From an uncultured Lachnospiraceae bacterium (GTDB taxonomy: Bacteria > Bacillota > Clostridia > Lachnospirales > Lachnospiraceae), in assembly GCA_902782715.1 (NCBI GenBank), contig CACZOG010000115.1:1-5186 (forward strand): 5,186 bases of DNA. Direction: 5' to 3'. Below are positions 1 through 5,144 of this stretch, piece by piece. The stretch's first letter is position 1; the number at the start of each line of letters is the position of its first letter. The notes under the pieces were generated by a model, which saw only the letters and a list, made by a program, of their open reading frames with translations, made no database searches and was not told where the DNA came from. Made by a program: the position numbers and the translations under genes.

Positions 1-61
1 GAGGGCATACTCGATATTTAGAATCAAATCTTTCCATACAAGAATAGCATCTTGTTATCAT
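1..61 (-). CDS. N-terminal fragment of a zinc-ribbon protein, possibly a second Ser/Thr kinase (runs off window)
   Basis: The minus-strand ATG at 61 opens a frame that stays open to the window edge and gives 20 codons: MITRCYSCMERFDSKYRVCP. The next codon begins with C. The C5-x2-C8 pair followed by C19-P20 is the first half and start of the second knuckle of a short zinc ribbon (CxxC...CPxC). From general knowledge, ribbons beginning CYxCM often head Ser/Thr protein kinases or FHA-type proteins in Clostridia, so a second kinase is a reasonable guess but cannot be shown here. The alternative ATG at 37 would lose the first CxxC, so 61 is preferred. Upstream there is only a weak binding site, GTGAG at 71-75, spaced 9 nt. 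The gene lies 39 nt after the EKT-repeat protein with no terminator between, so it is probably the next operon member. The reading frame and cysteine pattern are seen; the function is inferred. Confidence 0.66.
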   Translation of the reverse strand, partial: MITRCYSCMERFDSKYRVCP

Positions 62-70
62 GGCATTTAT

Positions 71-75
71 CTCAC
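71..75 (-). promoter_or_regulatory. Weak ribosome binding site for the truncated gene
   Basis: Minus-strand GTGAG lies 9 nt before the ATG at 61. It matches only the distal part of the anti-Shine-Dalgarno region and is clearly weaker than the other sites in this operon. It supports the ATG at 61 over the one at 37, which has no site at all. Confidence 0.35.
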
Positions 76-100
76 TTACTAAACTTAATCTTTGATATTT

Positions 101-808
101 CTATAAAACCATTGTCTTCTCATCATCATCGTCGTCATTGGAAGATGAATTAGAGGAATTCCATATAACTGCGGTTTTTTCGTCATCGTCATCAGTCGAA
201 GATGCGGATGTGTTTGATGAATTCCACATAACAGCAGTCTTCTCATCGTCATCGTCAGTTGTTGATGCAGACGAATTGGAAGAATTCCACATTACTGCAG
301 TCTTTTCATCATCGTCATCAATCACTGTATTTGCACTCGGACTGACTTCAGTTTTTTCATCAACTTCAGTTACAATACCTGCGTTCTCGGCAACTTCTGT
401 CTTCTCAAGATCATATCTTCTTTCTGTTCTTTCGGGATCGTCGGAAACTAAGGGCTTGTTCGTATCCACAATAGAAACAGCTTTCAGATCTTTATCTTTG
501 CCTTTAGCTTTCTTTTCTTTGACTTTCTTTTCAGGCTTTTCTGCTGATTTGCCTTCTATTTTGTCACGCTTCTTCTGTTCTTTTTCGATTTCTTTGAGAC
601 GTTTCTTCTTCTCTTTTTCCTGAAGTTTCTGAATCTTCTTTCTCTTCTTGATGGTTTTCTTGTCTCCGCCGTATTTCTCGGTATAAATCTCTTTTATCTC
701 GGATTTTTCCTCAACAAAAGGTTCTACGCCTTCTTCACAATGCGGGCATTTCTCACCGTATTCATCGGCATCGTAATAATGATTATTCTTGCATTTTACT
801 ACTTTCAT
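101..808 (-). CDS. Zinc-ribbon protein with a tail of repeated acidic EKTxV motifs (candidate phospho-scaffold)
   Basis: This 235-residue protein has no signal peptide or membrane segment and is probably cytoplasmic. Three parts are visible. Residues 1-27 hold a small zinc ribbon with likely ligands C6, H10, C21 and C24 (KCKNNHYYD...CPHC); this NHYYD type is often seen near FHA and phospho-signalling genes in Clostridia. Residues about 50-110 are an extremely Lys/Glu-rich stretch, probably helical or coiled coil. Residues about 125-235 carry six E-K-T-x-V motifs, at T137, T153, T170, T191, T212 and T232; the last four follow runs of four or five Asp. Ser/Asn-rich linkers separate them. The start at 808 is set by GAGGAG at 818-823. 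The gene begins 6 nt after the phosphatase stop, and the operon also encodes a kinase. I infer that the threonines are phosphorylated and bind FHA domains. I know of no characterised homologue. Confidence 0.88.
   Translation of the reverse strand: MKVVKCKNNHYYDADEYGEKCPHCEEGVEPFVEEKSEIKEIYTEKYGGDKKTIKKRKKIQKLQEKEKKKRLKEIEKEQKKRDKIEGKSAEKPEKKVKEKKAKGKDKDLKAVSIVDTNKPLVSDDPERTERRYDLEKTEVAENAGIVTEVDEKTEVSPSANTVIDDDDEKTAVMWNSSNSSASTTDDDDEKTAVMWNSSNTSASSTDDDDEKTAVIWNSSNSSSNDDDDDEKTMVL
104..319 (-). repeat. In-gene tandem repeat encoding DDDDEKTAVxW units
   Basis: Residues 164-235 of the zinc-ribbon protein consist of 21-residue (63-nt) units at 319-257 and 256-194, a 19-residue unit at 193-137, and a terminal partial unit at 136-104 ending DEKTMVL. 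Each full unit is an Asp run, EKTAV, M/I-W-N, then a Ser/Asn/Thr linker. The units differ mainly at synonymous positions: six of the nine DDDDEKTAV codons differ silently between units 1 and 2. The array is therefore old and its protein sequence is conserved, not a recent slippage product. Two looser motifs (EKTEV at T137 and T153) precede it. Confidence 0.9.
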
Positions 809-814
809 TTAACT

Positions 815-1552
815 CTACTCCTCTATTATCACCGCTATGGCAGAATAATTATCCATGTGTGTTCCGATTCCGTTTTGAAGCACGATCTTTTGCATGCTTT
901 CAACCCATTCTTTTGCGGAGGATGCTTTGCTTAAGCATTTCTCCATTTCCTTCTCTGTTATCAGTTCCCAGAAGCCGTCAGAACAAAGTAAAAAGGCATG
1001 TTTCCTGTGATACTTGAGAACGATCTCATCGCCTATCTCGAAATTGTCATCATCCCACTCAATACCCATAACCTTTAGCAGTCTGTTTCTGTCGGGATGG
1101 TGTCTTATGTCCTTTTCCTTAATCTCCCTTGCCGCTACCAGCATCTGAGGAACGCTGTGATCCATTGTTCTTTCTTTGAATTTATTTTTGTAAAAATAAT
1201 ATCCTCTGGAATCACCGACATGAGCATATTTAGCTACAATGTCGTTTATGTATAAGATAACGAGTGTTGTTTTCATCCCGTTAACTTCATGCAGTTCTTT
1301 CTGCTTCTCGATAAGCTTATCCTGGCTGTCGAGAATAGCCTGTTCTATCCAATGCTCGGATGATTTTCCTCTGTAATTTTCAAGAACCGCCTCTGTAACA
1401 AGCTGTGAGGCAACTTCACCTTTGCCGTGGCCTCCAAGCCCGTCGCAAAGAACGAAACAATATTCGTTGTTAGAAGGATTTGCATCAAATCCAACGTAAT
1501 CCTCGTTATTGTCTCTCTCACCCTTATCCGTGAATACATAATAATCTACCAT
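815..1552 (-). CDS. PP2C-family Ser/Thr protein phosphatase
   Basis: This 245-residue protein is the usual size of a bare bacterial PP2C (PPM) catalytic core, the metal-dependent family that removes phosphate from Ser/Thr and counteracts Hanks-type kinases. The motifs appear in order: RDNNED (13-18), CDGLGGHGKGE (36-46), KTT (94-96), HVGDSR (111-116), DHSVPQ (131-136), HPDRNRLLKVMG (152-163), LLCSDGFWEL (188-197) and MDNYS (233-237). The metal-binding aspartates D18, D37, D192 and D235 and the phosphate-contacting R13 are all present, so it should be active. There is no membrane segment or extra domain, so it is soluble and cytoplasmic. The start at 1552 follows AGGGGG at 1558-1563. It lies 12 nt after the small membrane protein and 6 nt before the EKT-repeat protein. 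Its likely substrates are the operon kinase and that repeat protein; this is inferred from context. Confidence 0.96.
   Translation of the reverse strand: MVDYYVFTDKGERDNNEDYVGFDANPSNNEYCFVLCDGLGGHGKGEVASQLVTEAVLENYRGKSSEHWIEQAILDSQDKLIEKQKELHEVNGMKTTLVILYINDIVAKYAHVGDSRGYYFYKNKFKERTMDHSVPQMLVAAREIKEKDIRHHPDRNRLLKVMGIEWDDDNFEIGDEIVLKYHRKHAFLLCSDGFWELITEKEMEKCLSKASSAKEWVESMQKIVLQNGIGTHMDNYSAIAVIIEE
818..823 (-). promoter_or_regulatory. Ribosome binding site of the EKT-repeat gene, inside the phosphatase end
   Basis: Minus-strand GAGGAG is also the last two codons (Glu-Glu) of the phosphatase, just before its TAG. It lies 9 nt upstream of the ATG at 808. This placement suggests translational coupling between the two genes. 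Confidence 0.8.
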
Positions 1553-1564
1553 ATAATCCCCCTA

Positions 1565-1702
1565 TTATGAATCATAACCTTCATATATCTTTTTAATTGT
1601 CTTTTTCCTGTTGATTCTGAAAATAACGGAAAGAACAATTTCGAGCACGAACGAAACTGCAAATATGCCAATTCCTATATATAATAATAATATTCCCGAC
1701 AT
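1565..1702 (-). CDS. Small single-pass membrane protein (45 residues)
   Basis: A minus-strand ATG at 1702 opens a 45-codon frame ending in TAA at 1565-1567. The start MSGILLLYIGIGIFAVSFVL leads a hydrophobic segment of about residues 4-28. A strongly basic stretch, FRINRKKTIKK (28-38), and a short polar tail ending EGYDS follow. By the positive-inside rule the N-terminus is outside and the tail is cytoplasmic. An excellent ribosome binding site (AAGGAGA, 1711-1717) lies 8 nt upstream, inside the last codons of the kinase, and the start is only 4 nt after the kinase stop. The phosphatase starts 12 nt downstream, so the frame fills an otherwise unexplained gap between kinase and phosphatase. 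I do not recognise a family. A membrane partner or regulator of the kinase is a guess from position and topology. Confidence 0.82.
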   Translation of the reverse strand: MSGILLLYIGIGIFAVSFVLEIVLSVIFRINRKKTIKKIYEGYDS

Positions 1703-1706
1703 ACGC

Positions 1707-3863
1707 TTATTCTCCTTCTATCCAGTTTCCGTCAATAAGTTTCTGATAATCCTGATCCAATAATTGAACTTCGGGATCCGTCTTTCCTTTAGACTGTTCT
1801 TCATACTTTGACTTCGTATCGTTGTAATATTCTACAAACTTAGAATAATCCCTATCTTTCTCGTCTTTCTGATTCTGTATTTCAAGTTCAAGAAATGCCA
1901 TTCTTTTGACTGTAATGTAGTTCTCGGAATAGTCCTTCTGCATCTGCTCCATAAAAGAAAGAGCTAATTCGGTATTCTCTAAATATGAGCATAAAATAAT
2001 AACGTTATTATAAGTACTTATATTGGCCCATCCGGTATCAATTAACGCTTTGTAATTATCGATTGCCTTCTCTGCATAAGCGCTGTCGCCTGATATTGAA
2101 TATCCGGTGCCGCATGCATCCGCAAGAATGTTGATCAAATAACTTCTGTACTCTAATCCGACGGTCAAAATGCCTTCGTCCAGAAATGATATAGTCTTAT
2201 CAATATTCTCAATTGTATTATCCTTCATCATAGCTTTTGCGCATGTGGAATATGCGCGCATTTTCTTGTAATCGTCTTGAGAATACTCAATGCTTTGCTT
2301 AAGGCTGTTCTCTGCATCAGAATAATTGCCTTCAGCATATTCAATTTCGCCTTTAGCAAGATAAATAAAAGATTTCTCTGCACCATGCTCTTCAGCCGAA
2401 GCAAGAGCATTCTTTGCATCGGATGTTCTTTCTATTTTAGCTAAGCTTATAGCATAATCAGTATAAATATTGCCGTCATTTGAATCATGCTGTATGGCTT
2501 TCTCAAAGCTATCTGCAGCCTCTTCATACAGATCCAATGCATAAAAGGAATTTCCTTCAATGTAATACAAACGTGAATTTGTTTCCGAAGAAATAAGAAT
2601 GCTGCCTGATGAATGAATCTGTTCGATATAATCTATATCCTCTTCGTACTTTTTAGATACGAAAAGGAATCGTGCTCTCTGATAATATGCTTCTTCCCGA
2701 TCGGGGAATAATGATACTGCCAAGTCATATGTTTCCTGAAATTCTTCGTAAGAATCTCCTGCTGCATATCCTTCCAGTTGAACTATGTAATCATCATACA
2801 GATCGCTTTTCTCAAGTTTCATCCGCTGATAACCATATGAACACAATCCGATTCCGACAATCATGAAAAGGAATAATACAATTCTGACAATTGCCTGAGA
2901 AGCTATCATCATCTTATATTTCTTTTCTTTTTTATAAATATTATTTAACGCTTTCAGCATTTCTCCGGCAGAAGCAAATCTGTCTTTGGGATTAATGCTT
3001 AAAGCTTTATTTAAAATATAAAGGTATCCCTCACTTGTATTGGCTTTCAAAACTTTGTTATCAGCCTTATCAAGTCTTATTCCGGTATAAAGATGATATA
3101 AGGTTGCACCAATACTGTATACATCGGTTTGTTTATCGATGGGAATCTTAAGAATATCCTCTTCCTTGCTTACAGGCTTGGCCATTGCACCTGCTTCATC
3201 AAAAACCTGTGTTTCTTCACTTGAATATACTTCAGTCTCTTCACTTGTGTAGACTTCCGTTTCTTCAGAAAGATCCGCTGATGATTTAAGACCGGCATTT
3301 CCGGATTTTACTGCGTTAGATATTCTGAAAAATGCCTCCATCTGTTCGGGCGCACTGTATCCTCTGGAGCAGCCGGTTGTATATGCAGATTTTCCTTCAG
3401 AGATACCCGAGATATTGAAGTCAATAAGGCAGATATTGTCTTCCGGTGTAAGCATGATATTATCTGGTTTGATATCGCCATGGATAACGGGAATTCTTTG
3501 AGAATGAAGATATTCAACAGCTTCGCATAACTGCTTTCCGTATTTGATTACCTGGCTTTCCTTAAACTTCCTGCCTTCGTTAAGCAGTTTCTGTAGCGAA
3601 ACACCCTCGATATATTCCATAACGGTATAACTAATACCGTCAATAACAAAATAATCATAAACCTGAGGAAGATAAGAATGTTTTAGATTCTTAAGAATAT
3701 CTACTTCAGTACGTCTGTCGTTAATATTTACAAAATCATGAATTTGTTTAATTATTACTTTCTTTTGAAGACGCTTATGAAAAGCAAGCATGACGGTTCC
3801 ACCGCCACCCTTGCCTATAGTTTCTTTTATTTCATAAGTCTCCAAAGGTGAATTCATGTCCAT
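1707..3863 (-). CDS. Transmembrane Ser/Thr protein kinase (Hanks type) with TPR ectodomain
   Basis: This 718-residue protein has a cytoplasmic kinase domain at about 10-310. Visible are the Gly loop GKGGGGTV (17-24), lysine K39 in VIIKQI, helix-C glutamate E53, catalytic loop HGDIKPDN (128-135; D130, K132, N135), metal loop DFN (148-150), CSRGYSAPE (165-173), and DVYSIGATLYHL (247-258). HGD replaces HRD and DFN replaces DFG, but the catalytic residues are intact, so activity is expected. About 60 extra residues sit between APE and DVYSIG and hold three EETxV[Y/F] motifs. A basic stretch, KKEKKYK (311-317), precedes the single membrane segment (about 326-345), so residues 350-718 should be outside. 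That part contains TPR-like helices, clearest at about 433-530, rather than PASTA repeats. The start at 3863 is set by AAGGAA at 3874-3879; Met3 would be too far. The ligand is unknown. The downstream phosphatase and EKT-repeat protein are its likely partners. Confidence 0.95.
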   Translation of the reverse strand: MDMNSPLETYEIKETIGKGGGGTVMLAFHKRLQKKVIIKQIHDFVNINDRRTEVDILKNLKHSYLPQVYDYFVIDGISYTVMEYIEGVSLQKLLNEGRKFKESQVIKYGKQLCEAVEYLHSQRIPVIHGDIKPDNIMLTPEDNICLIDFNISGISEGKSAYTTGCSRGYSAPEQMEAFFRISNAVKSGNAGLKSSADLSEETEVYTSEETEVYSSEETQVFDEAGAMAKPVSKEEDILKIPIDKQTDVYSIGATLYHLYTGIRLDKADNKVLKANTSEGYLYILNKALSINPKDRFASAGEMLKALNNIYKKEKKYKMMIASQAIVRIVLFLFMIVGIGLCSYGYQRMKLEKSDLYDDYIVQLEGYAAGDSYEEFQETYDLAVSLFPDREEAYYQRARFLFVSKKYEEDIDYIEQIHSSGSILISSETNSRLYYIEGNSFYALDLYEEAADSFEKAIQHDSNDGNIYTDYAISLAKIERTSDAKNALASAEEHGAEKSFIYLAKGEIEYAEGNYSDAENSLKQSIEYSQDDYKKMRAYSTCAKAMMKDNTIENIDKTISFLDEGILTVGLEYRSYLINILADACGTGYSISGDSAYAEKAIDNYKALIDTGWANISTYNNVIILCSYLENTELALSFMEQMQKDYSENYITVKRMAFLELEIQNQKDEKDRDYSKFVEYYNDTKSKYEEQSKGKTDPEVQLLDQDYQKLIDGNWIEGE
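1711..1717 (-). promoter_or_regulatory. Strong ribosome binding site for the 45-residue membrane protein
   Basis: Minus-strand AAGGAGA is one of the best matches to the anti-Shine-Dalgarno sequence in the window. It overlaps the final Glu-Gly-Glu codons of the kinase and stands 8 nt before the ATG at 1702. It is the main evidence that the small frame is translated. Confidence 0.85.
3138..3338 (-). other. Insertion in the kinase domain carrying three EETxV motifs
   Basis: This segment encodes about residues 176-242 of the kinase. In typical bacterial Hanks kinases roughly a dozen residues separate APE (activation segment end) from the D-V-Y-S-x-G helix; here E173 and D247 are 74 residues apart. 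The extra part is low in hydrophobics, rich in Ser, Glu and Ala, and looks like a disordered loop. Its centre is the tandem EETEVY, EETEVY, EETQVF array. Both flanks are good kinase sequence in the same frame, so this is an in-frame loop extension and not a frameshift. Confidence 0.8.
3198..3269 (-). repeat. Three 8-residue SEETxV[Y/F] tandem repeats in the kinase insertion
   Basis: Residues 199-222 read SEETEVYT, SEETEVYS, SEETQVFD: three units of 24 nt. The threonines are T202, T210 and T218. The T-x-V-hydrophobic layout with acidic residues just before it matches the phospho-motif of GarA and OdhI (ETTSVF), and matches the EKTxV units of the downstream zinc-ribbon protein. Confidence 0.85.
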
Positions 3864-3873
3864 AGAAAAATCA

Positions 3874-3879
3874 TTCCTT
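3874..3879 (-). promoter_or_regulatory. Ribosome binding site of the kinase
   Basis: Minus-strand AAGGAA stands 10 nt before the ATG at 3863 and 16 nt before the ATG of Met3, which decides for the longer start. It lies in the 29-nt gap after the TPR protein. That gap shows no other signal. Confidence 0.7.
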
Positions 3880-3892
3880 ATAACAAGTAAAT

Positions 3893-5104
3893 CTAATATA
3901 AGTCTGCAAAATCATAATACCAGTAACCTGTGATTCTGATCTTATCTTTTAAAGCGTAATCGCTCGGAATATCGAACGACCAATGCAGATTATCACCCTC
4001 AATACTTGCGTTAATTCTGCATAGTTCACGGTAATTGGAATTTGTTTTAGATGTTGCCAATGTTCCTTTTCTTGATGAATTACTTATATTCGGTCTTCCC
4101 ATTTCTCCGATTCCGTCTACATATTCGACATCTTCATAAGCCGGATCGATCGAATAAGATGCAATAAAATAGTTACTGCCATCAGTAAATTCAACTTCAG
4201 CCGCCTCAATATCAGGAATCGCTTCAACATAATATTCTGATGTGCCCCTTGAGTTAAGAGCATTTATCGTCTCACTCATGTTTACTGTTATTTCAACATG
4301 GTTACCGTCAACTTTATAAGAAACATCTCGATTTGAACCCCCGCCATAATCGGGTGCCGAATCAACTCCTTCATAACTTCCCAATGCAGGTTCAGGTTCA
4401 GGTTCGGGCTCAGGCTCGGGTTCAGGCTGAGGCTGTCTTTCTTCTTTTACTTCATCTTCAGCGTCAGCTGTCTGCTCGTTTTCATTGTTTTGTTCCTGAG
4501 ATACATCATCCTTATTGTCTGAAGAAGCTTTATCGCCTTCATCTTTATCTTCCGTGTTATTGTCTTCAGATTTATTAGAATCATCACTTACCGATCCGGA
4601 TTCTTCATTATCCTCAGGATCATCTTCCTGCTCAGCTTCTTCTTTGATCTTTTCAATCAGGTCATCTATCTCATCCATGAGATCGTTTATTTCTTCAGAA
4701 TTCGTTTCTTTATAACCCTGCTTTAAAATGTTTCTTCCTTCTTCAAGGTATTCCTCGGCTTTTTCGTAGTTGCCTTCTGCTTCACTTTGTTCAGCAAGGC
4801 TTATATAGATATTGCCCAATGAAATGTAGGCCTCTTCGCATTTAGGATCAAGTTCTATAACTTTTTCGTAAGCTAAGATTGCATTATCATAATCGAGTTC
4901 ACTTACATATTTCTCGCCAAGCGACAGCTGGTTCTTAAGTTTTCTGTCAGAAGCTCCATGCAGGAAAATAAAAGCAAATGCAGCCGCACAAAGTGCAAGA
5001 AAAATAACAACAATCACTCCGACAACAGCCAGAATAATCGGCAATTTGCTCTTCTTTTTAGTAATGTTCGCAGATTCATTTTCCTGATTTTCAGTTGTTC
5101 CCAT
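3893..5104 (-). CDS. Membrane-anchored TPR protein with acidic Pro-Glu stalk and unrecognised C-terminal domain
   Basis: This 403-residue protein begins with a short polar tail ending TKKKSK (15-20), then a long hydrophobic segment (about 21-48). No signal peptidase site is evident, so it is probably an uncleaved anchor with the rest outside. Residues about 56-130 form TPR-like helices: GEKYVSELDYDNAILAYEKV (63-82) with IELDP after it, then AYISLGNIYISLAEQ (92-106) and GNYEKAEEYLEEG (111-123). Residues about 135-222 are a very acidic Asp/Glu/Asn/Ser linker, followed by a Pro-Glu run (225-239). Residues about 243-403 look like a folded, beta-rich domain ending GYWYYDFADLY; I do not recognise its family. 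The start at 5104 follows AAGGGGA (5111-5117) by 6 nt. As the first gene of the operon, next to a kinase that also has predicted external TPRs, it may sense or bind an envelope component together with the kinase; this is inference. Confidence 0.9.
   Translation of the reverse strand: MGTTENQENESANITKKKSKLPIILAVVGVIVVIFLALCAAAFAFIFLHGASDRKLKNQLSLGEKYVSELDYDNAILAYEKVIELDPKCEEAYISLGNIYISLAEQSEAEGNYEKAEEYLEEGRNILKQGYKETNSEEINDLMDEIDDLIEKIKEEAEQEDDPEDNEESGSVSDDSNKSEDNNTEDKDEGDKASSDNKDDVSQEQNNENEQTADAEDEVKEERQPQPEPEPEPEPEPEPALGSYEGVDSAPDYGGGSNRDVSYKVDGNHVEITVNMSETINALNSRGTSEYYVEAIPDIEAAEVEFTDGSNYFIASYSIDPAYEDVEYVDGIGEMGRPNISNSSRKGTLATSKTNSNYRELCRINASIEGDNLHWSFDIPSDYALKDKIRITGYWYYDFADLY
4388..4432 (-). 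repeat. Pro-Glu dipeptide repeat (stalk)
   Basis: Residues 225-239 read PQPEPEPEPEPEPEP, encoded by a run of related 6-nt units with mixed Pro and Glu codons. Such runs are stiff, extended spacers in surface proteins. Here the run separates the TPR and acidic linker from the C-terminal domain. Short repeats of this kind can change length between strains. Confidence 0.85.
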
Positions 5105-5138
5105 CTTGTTTCCCCTTTTGAAATAAACACAATTATCT

Positions 5139-5144
5139 ATTATA
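5139..5144 (-). promoter_or_regulatory. Probable -10 element of the operon promoter
   Basis: Minus-strand TATAAT is a perfect -10 hexamer located 34 nt upstream of the first start codon, in the AT-rich leader 5105-5186. The upstream hexamer is poor: TTGATT (5159-5164) is only 14 nt away and TTTGAT (5160-5165) 15 nt, so the -35 is weak or the promoter needs an activator. The element is one arm of a palindrome, ATTATA-TGC-TATAAT (5139-5153), so a second TATAAT faces the other way. Nothing else is visible in this leader, and no start codon followed by a useful frame leads off the window on the plus strand. Confidence 0.45.

Noticed and set aside
38..55. Inverted repeat ACAAGA-ATAGCA-TCTTGT as a terminator after the EKT-repeat gene
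   Set aside because: The stem is only 6 bp and AT-rich, there is no T run after it on the minus strand, and it falls inside the coding start of the next gene.
137..319. Regular repeats considered as a CRISPR array or minisatellite
   Set aside because: The period is 63 nt, a multiple of three, the units are in frame and differ silently, and there are no unique spacers. It is a protein repeat.
138..623. Long plus-strand open frame of 161 codons, Ser/Phe-rich
   Set aside because: It is the antisense of the Asp/Glu/Lys-rich repeat gene. Its composition (FSSSSS, EFHITAVF repeats) is just the complement of DDDDEKTAVMWNSS codons, and the minus-strand gene has a ribosome binding site, a zinc ribbon and silent divergence that support it instead.
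1345..1539. Minus-strand 64-codon frame inside the phosphatase gene
   Set aside because: It is an alternative frame fully inside a gene with all PP2C motifs intact, and its sequence has no recognisable domain.
3414..3482. Kinase considered as a pseudokinase because of HGD and DFN
   Set aside because: Lysine K39, E53, D130, K132, N135 and D148 are all present, so loss of activity is not supported by the sequence.
4515..4715. Plus-strand Ser-rich open frame of 66 codons
   Set aside because: It is the shadow of the acidic Asp/Glu/Ser linker of the TPR protein and has no recognisable domain.
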